Positions 23,487 through 36,009 of a DNA stretch of 64,000 nt are shown piece by piece. Numbering within the stretch: the stretch's first letter is position 1; every line of letters begins with the position of its first letter. Origin of the DNA: Tenrec ecaudatus (Eukaryota > Chordata > Mammalia > Afrosoricida > Tenrecidae). The DNA lies in contig NC_134546.1 in assembly GCF_050624435.1 (NCBI RefSeq), positions 42,921,501 to 42,985,500 on the forward strand, read 5' to 3'. The notes below the pieces were generated by a model. The model searched no databases and had not been told where the DNA came from. It saw nothing but the letters and a program-made list of their open reading frames with translations. The translations under genes and the position numbers were made by a program.

Positions 23487-24545
23487 TAAATTATTAATCA
23501 TTTTATTAGGTGCTCATACAATGTTTATCACAATCCGTACATACATCAATTGTGTAAAGCACATTTTTAAATTCATTGCCCTCATCATTCTCAAAACATT
23601 TGCTCTCCACTTAAGCTCCTGGCATCAGCTCCTCATTTTTTCTCCTCCCTCCCCACTCCCCTTCCGTCATGAACCCTTGATAATTTGTAAATTATTATTT
23701 AGTCATATCATGCCCTGTCTGACGTCTCCCTTCACCCACTTTTCTGTTGTCTATCCTGCAGGGATGTAGATCCTTGTAATTGGTTCCCCCTTTCCAACCC
23801 ACCCTCCCTCTACATTCCCAGTATCGCCACTCACACCACTGTTCCTGAAGGTATCATCCACCCTGGATTCCCTGTTTCTGGTTCCTATCTGTACCAGTGT
23901 ACATCCTCTGGTCTAGCCAGACTTGCAAGGCAGAATTTGTATCATGACAGTGTGTGTGTGTGGGGGGGGGAGGGGAAGCATTTAGGAACCAGAGGAAAGT
24001 TGTATTTTTCATCGTTGCTACATTGTACCCTTTCTGGCTCATCTCCTCCCGGAGACCCCTCTGCCAGGAGATCTCCAGTGGCCTACAAATTGGCTTTGGG
24101 TCTCCACTCCGTACTCCCCCTCTCCTCATTCCCTATGGTAAGATTTTTTTGTTCTGATGATGCCTGATACCTGATCCTTTTAACACCTCATGATCACACA
24201 GGCTGGTGTGCTTCTTCCATGTGGGCTTTGTTGCTTCTGAGCTAGATGGCCGCATATTTACCTTCAAGTCTTTAAGACCCCAGATCCTATATCTTTCTAT
24301 AGTCAGGCACTATCAGCTTTCTTCACCACATTTGCTTATGTACCCACTTTGTCTTCAGCAGTTGTGTCGGGAAGGTGAGCATCATAGAATGCCAATTTAA
24401 TAGAAGAAAGTATTCTTGCATTGAGGGAGTACTTGAGTGGAGGCCCAAAGTCCTTCTGCTACCTTAATACTAAACCTATAAATATATACACAGATCTATT
24501 TCCCCATCCTAATCTTTAAATATATTTGCATATATACATGCATAG
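23487..24545 (-). mobile_element. L1 3'-untranslated tail (1.06 kb)
   Basis: Antisense L1 tail, beginning with the 3' terminus (ATTAATCATTTTATTAGGTG at 23493) and running to about 24545. It contains CCTTGATAATTTGTAAATTA, TCTGGTCTAGCCAGACTTGC and GGTGTGCTTCTTCCATGTGG. It is collinear with 33590-34600 and 15480-14440. Confidence 0.85.
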
Positions 24546-25898
24546 GAACCACTAGCAACAGCAAACAGAATGACAAAAAAAGTAAGGTTGTCTTAAGTCC
24601 TGTAACAGCTGAATGTCTGCTCTTCCTTTCTCCATGTTCAGAACTTTAAGGCCACTCAGGACTCAGGTTGCAAAGAAGATCTGTTCTTTACGTGTGCCTT
24701 TAAGAATTTGTAAGTAAATTGGAGCACACACATGAAGCTATTATTTATTTCTACATTTTGTGCAAGCAAATGCTAGAAATTTCCTCAGTGAATTAAGGCC
24801 TGCACATACAGCAGGTGAAGTGATTATGATGAATAATTTGGTGTGAGTAGGCCTTGGCTCAATTATTTCAAAATGATGGATAAATTATGTAACATTAAAG
24901 GCAAATTGGAGTTCTTTATGAGTCAAAAGTTCACTATGTGGGTACTCTTGGTATTCCTTAGCACAAAACCCAAATGGCTATGCCTTAAAACCCAGATGAG
25001 ATATCATGAAGACTTACATGTGGCAGAAGGGGGAACATTGATATAAAGAGGACTTATTGGAAAGGGAAATGGATAATGTTTCAATAGAAAATATGAGTTC
25101 ATGTGGAATAATCGCCAGCACCCTAGGAAAAGGTCACGTGCCTGGTGGTGAAGTACTGCACGCCGCATTGGACACTCGGGCAAGTTAGGAATGAGATGGG
25201 CTCACCCTCTCAAGGCCAGTATTCGACTCTTTCTGAAAGTAGCAGCAATTATACAACTATGCTGGAGCTAATGGAATTATAGAATGTTATAATCTCTGTC
25301 AGAATTCCCCAACAATGATTTTTTTAAATTGTTAAAAAAGGAAATTATCTCTGAGTTCATAGAGCAAAGTAATGTTTAAACCTCTGAGAGCCTCGTGTGT
25401 GTGTGTTTTCATTTATTTACTTATTTTTTACGTACAGAGAGTGAAGTGTTCCCACCCCATCTTCTCAATCAATGGCAGACATCTGAGATACCTTCACAGT
25501 GGCTATGAGTCAGATGTGAAAAACACATGGAAAATTAAACTGGATGCATCCTGTTTCCATGACTACGTATTCCTATCTGAAAGAAAAATATATGTATCAT
25601 GTCCAGTGACCCTAGGTTACATCATGGTTTTTGGAAAATGTTGCAGAATTATGGGCTAATGATCTCACTAGAACTGAGGAAAAGATACAAGTTCCCAGAG
25701 TATTGTACTTACAGTAGAAAATGAATCCAAGATGACCAAACACTAATAAGAGTGTTCCTAAGGAAACCATCCCAGACCCACAGGGAAAATATACAGACCA
25801 TCCTGAAAGTGGAACTATAGTATTCTGGTGACTGTACCAACTCTCCTAAACAGAAACCTGAGTAAAGTCATAAAGTGTAAGTGACTGTAGCACCTATA

Positions 25899-25982
<84 letters not shown>
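25899..25982. repeat. Compound (CT)n(TA)n microsatellite
   Basis: About 17 CT units are followed directly by about 23 TA units; a further short (TA)n lies at 25995-26006. Confidence 0.95.
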
Positions 25983-25984
<2 letters not shown>

Positions 25985-27057
25985 GATAAATGTGTTATAT
26001 ATATATCCTAGCACTTACCATTCTAGAGCCCAATGACCCAGTGGCAGCCAGCTGTGACCACATGTGATTCCTGTTTGAATAGACCGCAGATCTAATGAGG
26101 GTGTAAAGTCATAGTAAATACTTTGCAGCTGACTTTCATTTCCATCCTACTTCCCCCAAGGCTGTTAACCAAGGAAACAAGATGAAGAGACAGACGGTTG
26201 GGCTGCTAGGCGGAGCAATCCTAAAGCTTGCTGTCTCCTAGAAGTAAGTAAATTATCTTCTCAAAACTAGGGTTGAGGTTCAACTGCCCATAATATTACC
26301 GATGGCAACTTTTATTCTTTTTTCCTGTCCTAACATGCCCTTTGTCACCCACCTTCCTCCCCAGAATCACTCTCTGAGGGTTTTCTGACTTACTACTGTT
26401 GACCCCTCTCAAATGGTACAGTAACAGTAGCCTTTTGAAAATTTTACATAATAATAGAACACTTACTGGAGACTGGGAGATGAGCTTTGTGGACTAGAAA
26501 TCACACACTTATGCTTTAGCTTCTTGAAAGCAGACTCAAAGAAACAGGGTGAGAATTGGTGCCCAAAGTAGTTAAAGAGTAAATGATTTGCATATCCCTT
26601 TTTCAAAAGTGAAGGCCAATTGCACTCCAGTGTCATGAACAAATTTGAATGTGTTAATGGAAACTATATTGGTTATTTATACAATTGGTTATTTTAGAAA
26701 GCAGTAAGTAACAGCAGGAACAATTGGAGAATTCAAATGATGTCTTAATTTTACAAATAATACTCAAAGGAGCTTTCAAATTTTACATAGATGAGCTTGA
26801 AATAAAAATTAGAATTATTTAAAAAGTGGATGTGTTATGGCCACATCATAAAAGGTTCCATCATAATTCATACACAGCACTAAAAGTTATGCTGATTCAG
26901 TTTCCTGATTGAACTACTGGCATAAGAGAAAGAAATTATTCTGTATCCTGATAGTAAAGTTTCTGAGAGCACCTTTCATGATCTTCTGATAGGCAAGATG
27001 GATACAGTGAGTGGATATGGTTGATTCAATACAATTCCACTAAACATTATTGGCCAG

Positions 27058-27094
27058 TTTGTGTATGTATGTATATATGTATATGTATATATAA
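27058..27094. repeat. TG/TA simple repeat
   Basis: Alternating TGTATG and TATATG units. Confidence 0.8.
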
Positions 27095-27107
27095 TTCAAG
27101 AGAGAAT

Positions 27108-27300
27108 TTCCAAAGCTTCGGTACAATTGCCATTTTAAGCAGAATTATTTGTTATGGGAGCTGTTCTGTATGTTGTTAAGTTGGTCAGCAGCATTACTGT
27201 CTTCTTACAACCAAATGCGCCGCCTTCACCCTTCACGCCTCCAGACACTGCCAAATGTTTCCTGGGGAAGAAAATCAGCACCCTTTGAGAACCACTACCC
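27108..27300 (-). mobile_element. MER5-like hAT element
   Basis: Minus strand contains 'gtggttctcaaagggtgctg', 'aaacatttggcagtgtctgg', 'ggttgtaagaagacagtaatgctgc' and 'aattgtaccgaagctttgg'. These correspond in order to the conserved blocks of MER5, a non-autonomous hAT-Charlie transposon. Confidence 0.7.
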
Positions 27301-27364
27301 CAAAGGAAGAACTCTAGGGACATTCCACAGAGATCTTTCCTAGTGAATGTTTTCATCTAACTTC

Positions 27365-27430
27365 AAATCAATTCTGATTCATGTTGATCGTATGTGCCAC
27401 AGAGTAAACTATATTCGATGGTGTGATAAT
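27365..27430 (-). mobile_element. AfroSINE fragment
   Basis: The stretch 'aaatcaattctgattcatgttg' then 'tgtgccacagagtaaactat' is antisense of the AfroSINE 3' half. Confidence 0.45.
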
Positions 27431-27774
27431 TAGGTTTTGTGTAAATTTGCACGGTCAGGATTCTCAGTGGTTTGGCAGTTAAGACCTACTTATACTGACT
27501 CCCAGTGCAAGATGATCAACTGAACACACACCCAAGTAAATCTCTAAAACAGCTAGGAGGACATCAGCATTAAATAAAGACCAAATGGCCCGTGATCTTG
27601 GAGAAGGCTTGACAGCTAAGTAAATAGAAACCTTCACAACCCAGAGACTACAGACACTAGAAGAGAGAGAAGGACAGGCCCACTCCACGGTATCCAGTAT
27701 GCCCTCCAATTCCCACGCCCTGATCTTTCTAAGCGCCCTCAGCTGGCCAGTCCCACATCCTGTCCCATGGCCCT

Positions 27775-28660
27775 GCAAGATTTAAGATAAGGAACCGTGT
27801 GCACCAAGGTTGTATCCTCTCACCATATGTATTCAATCTGCATGCTGAGCAAATAATGAGGGAAGCTGAATTATATGAAGAAGAGTGTAGCATCAGGATT
27901 GGAGACAGGCTTATTAACAACTTGCAATATGTACATGACGCGACTTGGCTTGCTGAAAGTGAGGAGGACTTGAAGTACCTGCTGATGAAAATCAAGGATT
28001 GCAAGCTTCAGTGTGATTTACATCTCAAAGTAAGAAAGACCAAAATCTTCACAAGTGGACCCATAAGTAACATCTTGAAAAATGGAAACAAGATTGAAGT
28101 TGAAAAGGATTTGATCTTGCTTGGATCTGCAATCACGACACATGGAAGCAGTGGTCAAGGGATTGCACCACACACTGCACTGGGTAAATCTGCTGCACAC
28201 GACCTCTTTAGAGTGTGGAAAGGAGGGAGCTATCTTTGATGACCAAGGCACAGCTGGGGCAGGATATTTTCAATCTCCTGAAAATTGAACATTGATTAAG
28301 GAAAACTGAAGAAGAACCAGTGCCCTTGAATTGTGGTGCTGGGAAAGAAGAGGACAAACTAATCTGCCTTGGCAGAAACGGCACCATGCAGTTCCTTGGA
28401 GACAAGCAGAGCAGACTCCGTTTGACACACTTTGGACAGGTTGTCGGGAGAGATCTGTCCCTGGAAAAGAACATCATGCTTGATAAAGTATAGAGGAGCA
28501 AAAAAGAGGAAGGCTCTCTATGTCATGATTGACATAGATGCTACAGTGACTGCAGCAATGGTCTCCAACATAGAAAAAATGGGGGTACGCTGATGCCAGA
28601 TAAGACATTGGTTCATTCTGTTGTGCTACGGTCTGAACTGGATGACACATGACAGCAACA
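27775..28660 (+). mobile_element. RTE LINE, reverse transcriptase C-terminus and 3' end
   Basis: A 146-codon open frame at 27799-28239 keeps the C-terminal half of the RTE reverse transcriptase: HQGCILSPYVFNLHAEQIM, then IRIGDRLINNLQYVHDATWLAE, then CKLQCDLHLKVRKTK and ISNILKNGNKIEVEKDLILLG. The catalytic [YF]xDD box reads YVHD, so the first aspartate is lost and the copy is dead. After the frame ends, the remaining C-terminus and tail run to about 28660 ('ttctgttgtgctacgg' near the end). It is 5'-truncated at 27775, as usual for LINEs. Confidence 0.85.
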
Positions 28661-28689
28661 GCCATGTGTGTGTGCATATACAATCTTCA

Positions 28690-28726
28690 CTGTGTGCGTT
28701 TCTCTAGAGAGCCTAGACTAATGCAG
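28690..28726 (+). mobile_element. LTR end fragment (MaLR-like)
   Basis: The stretch GTTTCTCTAGAGAGCCTAGA then CTAATGCA is the complement of the shared left end of the LTRs at 618 and 20511, in the opposite orientation. It is very short. Confidence 0.35.
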
Positions 28727-29247
28727 AGACTTTTTCATAACTATCACATTGCAGAAGCAGATAACCAGTTTCTTCTGAGGTATCTCTGACTGAGTTCCAA
28801 TTGCTCATTTTTTTGGTTAGCAGCTCAGTACTTAACTGGGCTATCCAGAAACTTCTTTTATTATTTTTATCTATAGCCATGTAACTATACAAGCGATGTT
28901 ACCAAATTTGCTAATGAAGAATACCAGAACATCATGTGAAGAATCTGTAAGTTCATTTATCTCGATTGACTAGTATTTAAATTTAATACAATGGAATTTC
29001 TGATGGCTAAATATAAATTCCTATATTAAAATCCAAATATATGTTTTTTAGGTACCATTCAGCCTCTTCTTATAAAAATATGGTTTTAATTGATAAAAAG
29101 TCAATATAACTTAAATAACTAATACACTTAAAAAAAAAGAAACCTTCAGTGTAATTACCACGGGGAACAAAGTTCAAATTATTCCTCAGAATTGGACAGG
29201 CTACCCCTTCTTTGCCGCCTTTGACCATGTTAACAAGAAAGACCAAA

Positions 29248-29456
29248 CTAAAAAAACCACAACTCACTGCTATCCAGTGATTCCAAATTATAGTGATCCT
29301 TTAAGACAGAGCAGAAAATGCCCCCTTGGGTTTCTGAGACCAGTAAGTGTGCACGGGAGTTAAAGCCTCCTCTTTCTCTGGTGGAGCAGCTGGTGGTTGA
29401 CAATTACTGACCTTGCAGTTAGCAGCCCAACACATACCCGACTATGCTATCAGGAT
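29248..29456 (-). mobile_element. AfroSINE
   Basis: Antisense AfroSINE, complete in outline: ACAACTCACTGCTATCCAGT at the 3' side, 'tgggtttctgagaccagtaag' in the middle, 'ctttctctggtggagcagctgg' and 'gaccttgcagttagcagcccaacac' in the tRNA-like part. Confidence 0.85.
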
Positions 29457-29700
29457 AGACCAGTCCCTAGAAAATGATGTCATGCTTGGTAAGGTAGAAG
29501 GGCAGTGGACAAGAGGGAGACCCTCGATGAGGTGGGTCAACTCCCTGAGGGACTGCAGTAATGTGCTTGAACATAATCACTGTGGGGGTGGCACAGGCGG
29601 GGTAGAGGTTCTGTCTGCGGTACGAAGGGCTACTAGGAGGAAGACAGGGCCTGGCAAACCTGACAACCACACTCGCCTGATGTTGTGATTCGGTCTGCAG
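29457..29700 (+). mobile_element. RTE LINE 3'-end fragment
   Basis: The block 'gaccagtccctagaaaatga' then 'tgtcatgcttggtaaggtagaagg' matches the RTE 3' ORF end at 12200 and 28440, and is followed by a decayed tail. Confidence 0.75.
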
Positions 29701-31439
29701 CACATTTGGTGAATAATGGCAATTCAATCCAAGAGCTATTTAGAATCAAGGCAATTCGACCATGACCAAGGAAAACCAGAGTGTCATGACTGGATTTCGA
29801 ATAACTCTAGCCAGAACTTGGAGGGAGTACTGATATTTGAAACACATTCAAGTAGAAAAGGAAATACATTCTATGTTAAACAGAGATAATTAAAACCAAT
29901 TAATGAGCATATAGAGTGCTCGAAATATGAAACCACAACTATCCTACCATGAAATAAGATCGCTATGCATAATCGTAACAACTCCACCAGCTATCTGAAT
30001 AATGCTTGGTCGGGAGCGTAGTGAAATTGAAGTTTACATTAGGAGAAACATTGATCCAGACCTCAAAGTTATTATTCTAATCTAATCTACAGTTTTACCA
30101 TAATTCCATCGTTAAAAGCTTCACAGCATACTTTAAATTACCTTTGTTCGAAAAGGCAATCTTAATTTTAATCTTTTAATAAAATATTGAACTTTTACTA
30201 TTGTAAGTATTTAACTTCTTTATAATGTCCAATTCTCACTACCCTATAAAGTTATTCTCATCATCTCTCTTTTAATAGGAAAATAAACTGAATATGATTG
30301 AGTGATTGTCCCAGCTCCCACTGCTAGTAATTTCCAGAACTTGCATTCAGACCCCAAAATACCTTGCTCTAAATTTTGCAATTGTGGAAAACCTGTTTCC
30401 TGACTTGTTTGCTTTGCTATTGAGGTTTTCATTAACTGTAAAAGCACCTTTAAAAAAAAAAGCACCTTATTCTGAGAATTAAATATCTGAACCACCATAA
30501 ATGAGAAGTTTCAATAGGTTTCCTTTATTGATTGGTATTTTTGTTGAAGGATTGACATTGTGGGTCCACATGCATTTTTCTTTCCTCAAAAGGATTTTTG
30601 TGGTGTGTGTGTTTCTTGTGAAAACTTAACCTTGTCTGTTTTTTTTTGGCTCTGTTTCAAACTAGGGGATTTAGGAAATAGGAACACTTTGGTTAGCCTC
30701 ATGGTCCAGAAGAATAAATTCATATTTGGGATGAGTTCCTCTTGATATTTCGCAATGGAGATGGCTCAATGCTGTGGATGAGTGGGGATCCTGGTTTGGT
30801 TCGTTTCTCTGATTTGAGTCAGAGGTCATGGCTCTACTGCTGAACAGGCGAGTATAAAACTCGGAATGAGAGCTGGAGATGATCTGGCCTTCTGTCATCT
30901 TCCCCCATCAGTTGATGAGTGGAGAGACATTTTCTGTAGACGATTCTGCTTCTTAAGAGGCCCTCTGTGCATCTGAGTCTGACATCCACTTCACTGGATT
31001 ATTGTTTAATTTTTAAAAAATACTTATTTATTTATTTACTTTTACTTCATGGAATTATTGATCAGAACAGTTCGAGAAATTCCATGAGACGTGACTATGT
31101 GGAAGCTAGAAATATATCAGTGCCCTTGCCTCAAATCTCTTCCTCGATGGAGCCAGCAGTTTGGAGAGGGGGAAACCAAGATAACATAATAGATTCTTCT
31201 CACTTGGCCACTGGCTTTTGATGAGTCTGCCAGCAATAAATTCAAATGTGGAACCAATAAAAAAGTTGGTAAGATCTGCTCTTATACAGTTTTCAAGAAT
31301 CTCAAAATAGTCTCACTTTCTGGTCTATCCAATTGGATCTGAGAGCGAGGAGTACTGGGAATAGGACCAGATCAAGAAGCAGGACTTGGGTGGTTTGGGA
31401 TGTTAGACTTGCCAGCTGGAAGTTTACTAGGGTTTAGAT

Positions 31440-32145
31440 TTTTTTTTTTTTTACAAAGAACAAAACAAAACACTTCACAAAAGAAAAGCTTGTAGTTCAT
31501 TCAAGGATCATTTGCTGGCCCTTAGGAGCGTTTTCCAGTCCAGTCTGGGGCACCACGCCCTGACCCCAAAGTCCACTTTCAGCGTTCCCTGGGGACCTTG
31601 CCACTCCATTCCCTTGCTGTTCTGCTGCACTCCCCCAGTGCTTTGCCTCAGTGTGGTGGGATCAGGTCAGGTGCAATTCCCACACTGTGTCTCCGGTGCT
31701 GTCCCCTGTATCGCCCTTAGTCACTGAGGGGCATCATGTCTCATAGTAGGGCCAGCCATGTGGTTCTCTCGTTGGACTGGCTGCTCTACTCAGGAACATC
31801 ATCCTCACGGCCTGGTGGGCCTGGCTGTATTTCACTCTCTCCTCCTGCCCCTTCATCTGCTCCCGTGTGCTCTGATCAGATATGTCCATCTCCCGGAGCT
31901 GCAGAGTCAATGTCGTCCTTTGAAACAAATTCTTTTTGGCGGAGGGGCAGGAAGCCACTTAATTTTTGGTGCTGGGGCCAGCCTCCCAGACCTCTCCACT
32001 GGTTCCCTGGGTTTAGATTTTTTTTTTCAGTTCTGCGTCTCTACTTGGAGGAGGGTGGACCATGAGTGAAACCTGACTCCTGGGCTATCTATTGTCTCTT
32101 GGCCTCAGTTCTGTCCCTGTGGCCTTAATTCTTTAAAAACAACAA
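31440..32145 (-). mobile_element. L1 tail fragment, inverted segment
   Basis: Collinear with 35000-35700 on the same strand: 'ttccctggggaccttgccac', 'ctcagtgtggtggg', 'gcttggtgggccagg'-type blocks and 'ttgctcctgtgaactctgatctg'-type blocks. The next 200 bp to the right belong to the same L1 family in the opposite orientation. Confidence 0.75.
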
Positions 32146-32149
32146 ACCA

Positions 32150-32353
32150 GGCTTCCAAGGGCAATGTGACGGAGAGGAAGTACTGAAACCCAAATGAAGG
32201 CTGAGCATGATGGTGGGACAAGAGGAAAGTAAAAGGAAATAGAGCAAAGAACTAGGAGGCAAGGGACATTTATAGATATCTAAATACAGGCATGTACATA
32301 TGTAAATATATGTATATGTGACAATGGGGAAATAGATCTATGTGCATATATGT
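32150..32353 (+). mobile_element. L1 tail fragment, plus orientation
   Basis: Matches 14110-14340 in the same orientation ('gaaacccaaaggaaggctga' at 14164 and its variant at 32197; 'aggaggcaagggacatttatag' at 32249). It stops abruptly where the truncated LTR begins. Confidence 0.75.
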
Positions 32354-32878
32354 GCATAGTATAAGAAAGAGTTTATATAAAGGGCAATTGTACATAAAGA
32401 AAGCATTCCAACTCAGTCCAGTCCAAGCCCATAATTCTTATATTAGCCTATATGTCTTATTCCAATCTATAAAGTCCTCTTCAGAATCACAAAACACTTG
32501 CAATGACACCGAATGCAGGAGTGGGTAGAAAGTCTTTGGATCCAGTGCATTGTAAACATCTCAGAGCTGGCAGGGGTCCATACGTGGCTTCTCTGGCTTC
32601 AGATGCCTGGTTACATCAAGGTAGGTCCATGTGGCTTCTCCAGCTCCAGGCATTAGAGTAGTTTCATGTGTCTTGTCGGCTGCAATGCTTCCTAGGGAGT
32701 GAGCAGAGAGAAAGTATGCCTCCCACCTCCAAGGGGGAAATTCAGCAGTTCCCAGAATTCTCAGGAGAAGGCCATGCCCACACAGAGGACTCATTGGCTA
32801 TGATCTGAGTGACATACTAGGCTCCACCCCTTCATTCATAATCCTCTCAAATTGACACCAGATTATGTAACTACCATA
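32354..32878 (-). mobile_element. Solo LTR, MaLR/ERVL-like, end-truncated
   Basis: Lacks the first 40 or so bases of the family's plus-strand left end and begins at 'gtataagaaagagtttatat'. It continues through 'acatctcagagctggcaggg' and ends 'gattatgtaactaccata'. Closest in plan to 618-1097. Confidence 0.7.
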
Positions 32879-33589
32879 ATTGGTCTTGTTTTTACAAATT
32901 CCTTCAGTTTTCCCTTTCTGAAAATATCTTCATTTCAGGGATACATATGCTGGATATTGAAATCTTACTTTGCAGTGGTTTTTTCTTTCAAAGTTTTATA
33001 TATACTGTTCAATTGCCTTCTTGAAAAATCCAAGCTTATTCATTTATAAGTGATTATTGGTTTTTCTAAAGCTGTTTCAGGTTCCTTTACTTATTTATTT
33101 ATTTGATTGATGTGCTGTGATGTGTTGTGATTTTCCCTTCGGATTGGTTATATTTGGGATGCTTTGGGCTCTTGGCTGGTAATAGTCTGCTCTGTCATAA
33201 TGCAAGGGAAGTTGTCATCTAATAATCTGAAGACTATATTCCCTAAGGTTATAGCTTATTTCTCTTTGGAATGTTTATCAAACATGTTCTTTTTGATAGT
33301 GCCCCATAACCTTCTGAAGGTTTCTTCAGATTTGGGTGGGGGAGGGGTCTTTTGCATAGATTTTCTATTGAGGCCACTGATTTGTCTTTCCTTTTATTTT
33401 TTTAAATTTTACTGTTTTGTTTTTTTCAGATGGTTATCCAGTTTTTACTTATTGATTTCTATTTGGAGATATTTATTCTTAATTTTGTATTTGTCTTCCT
33501 GATTTCTAATTGGAGTTGTTTAATAATTCTTAAATTTAATTTTTGTCATGCTTTGGTTGTAGTGCATTCCTGAGATTATATTTCTTTCT

Positions 33590-36000
33590 TTTTTAAAAAA
33601 ATAATTTAATTGGGGACTCTTATAGCCCTCATCACAATCTAAACATACATCCACTGTCTCAAGCACATTTGTACATATATTGCCATCATCATTTTCAAAG
33701 CATTTTCTTTCTACTTGAGCCCTTGGTATCAGCTCCTTATTATTTTCCCCTCCCTTCCTCATGAATCCTTGATAATTTATGAATTGTTTTTTTTATTGTC
33801 TTGTACTGTTCAATGTCCACCCCCCACCCCCTTGTCTGTTGTCTGGGTTATAGTTAGGTCATTGCGATCGCTTCTGCCTTCCTCCCCCCATCTTCCTCTT
33901 ACCCTCCTGATGTAGCTGCTCTCAATATTGGTCCCAAGGAGCTTATCTGTCCTATATTCCCTGTGTTTCCAGCTCTTATCTGTACCCATGTACATGCTCT
34001 AGATTTGTATAGTAGAATTTGGGTCATGCTAGTGGGGGGCGTAAGCATTAAAGAACCAGAGGAAAGCTTTGTTTCACTGCACCTTGACAGGCCAATCTTC
34101 TCACCATGACCCTTCTGTAACGGGATGTTCGATTGCTTACAAATTGATTTTGGGCCTCCACTCAGCACTGCCCCCCTCATTCACATTATGATTTTTGCTC
34201 TGCATCTTTGACGCCTGATACCTAATCCCATGGACACCTCATGAGCACAGAGGCTGGTGTGCTTCTTCCATGTGGGCTTTGTTGCTTCTGAGCTAGTAGG
34301 CTGCTTGTTTACCTTCAAACCTTTAAGACCCCAGATGCTATATCGTTTGATAGCTGGGCACCATCAGCTTTTTTCACTGCATTTGCTTATGCACCCACTT
34401 TGTCTTCAGTGATCGTGTCAGGAAGGTGAGCATCTCAGAGTGCCGTATTATTAAAACAAAATGCTCTTGTGTTGAGGGAGTACTCAAGTAGAGGCCCAAT
34501 GTCCACCTGCTTCCTTAATACTATAAATATATGTGCATACATCTATTTCCCCTTTGTCATATATAAATATATATTTACATATGTACATGCCTGTATTTAG
34601 ATCTCTATAAATGTCCTTTGCCTCCCAGTTTCCTCTATTTCCTTTTACTTTCCTCTTGTCCTACTATCATGTTTAGCCTTCATTTGGGTTTCAGAATTCC
34701 TCTTGGTTACATTGCCTTTGACCAAGCCCTGTCAGACCTCCTATACTCTCCTCATCATTAATTTTCAGTCAGTTGTTGTTCCCTTTTCCCTGGGTTTGTT
34801 AACACCCACTTCCTTCCCCATCCACCCCTCTGATTCCCCCTTTCTCATGTCCCCCCGGAACTGTTGTTCTATCTTCTGGCTTGTCTATACTGCCTATCCC
34901 TTCCAGATAGAAATGCAATGCCAACAAATGCCCAAACACAAGACCAAGCACAACAAAGTAACAATAGAAAATAAAGCAATAGCTGCTACAACAACAAATT
35001 GCAATGACAAAAAAATAGAAAAAAATAGCCTATAAGTAATTCAGAGTCTATTTCCTGTCCTTTATGAGTGTTTTCCCATAGAGTCTGATGGGGCCCTATG
35101 CCCTGGCCCCATAGTTTATTTTTAGTGTTCCCTGGGGACTTCATTGCTCTGCTCCCCTTGCTGCTCTATTGCACGCCCCCAGTGTCTCACCTCAGTGTGG
35201 TGGGCCCAATTCCCGCCATGTGTCTCCAGTGTGGTCTCTTGAGGTGCTATGGGTCACTGAGAAATGTTGTGTCTCATTGTGGGGTCAGCTTTATGGTCCA
35301 TTCTGTGCATTGGCTACTCTGAACAGAAATATTGTCCTCAGGGCTTGGTGGGCCAGGATGTGCTTCACTCCTTTTCCTCCCCTCTCATTTGCTCCTGTGA
35401 ACTCTGATCTGACCTGTTCCTCTCCTTGAGCTGTAGTTTCAGTGCTGTCCTGTGAAATGACTTCTTCTGTGGGGGTGGGGGCCTGTCCACTTAGATGGTA
35501 ATGGGGCTTTCCCCTCAGGCCTCTCTATTGATTCCCTGTTTCATGCCAGTGTGCCAACGTGTTGCATTCTTGTCTTGGAGTACTGGTTGATGTCTGGTCC
35601 CTCTTTCCCTGTGGAGATATAAATAATACCTTCCCATTGGGTGGGTTAGTGCCCTGTTCCCCTGGCAACCCATGTCTTTCCCGACCCCCCCACCCCCGGC
35701 CACCTTTTTAGCTCGCTACCATATGTATCCCTGGGTTTAGTCTGGCCCCTGCCATACTACCTGGACCTCACCCCAGGGATGTACATATACAGTAGCTTTT
35801 TCCCTGTTCCCCTTTTGGATTTTTTTGAGCTCACCTCAGTGGACTCATTCTGCACTTGTCCTTTGTGCTTGGCTTGCTTCACTTAGCATAAATTTCTTCC
35901 AGTTCTCATGTGGCAATGTGCTTCGTGTGTTCATCACTGCTTTTTAGGGCATTCCTGTGCTTTTCTATCTTCCCTTCTTCCTCCCGCCCCCATGTCCATT
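33590..36000 (-). mobile_element. L1 3' end: ORF2 terminus plus a 2.2-kb untranslated tail
   Basis: The longest L1 tail in the window. On the minus strand it starts (about 35990-35830) with the end of ORF2, 'gcagtgatgaacacacgaag' and 'tttatgctaagtgaagcaagcc', and continues for 2.2 kb of non-coding sequence to the 3' terminus at 33590. Its pieces align with the copies at 13585, 18869, 23487, 31440, 32150 and 46360, which links all of them to an L1. Confidence 0.8.
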
Positions 36001-36009
36001 TTTTTTTCT

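Noticed and set aside
25372..25659. 95-codon plus-strand frame
   Set aside because: No known domain, no conserved features; consistent with chance in AT-rich DNA.
31512..32069. Several overlapping plus-strand frames of about 70-109 codons
   Set aside because: They lie in GC-richer L1 tail sequence, antisense to the element, without protein similarity.
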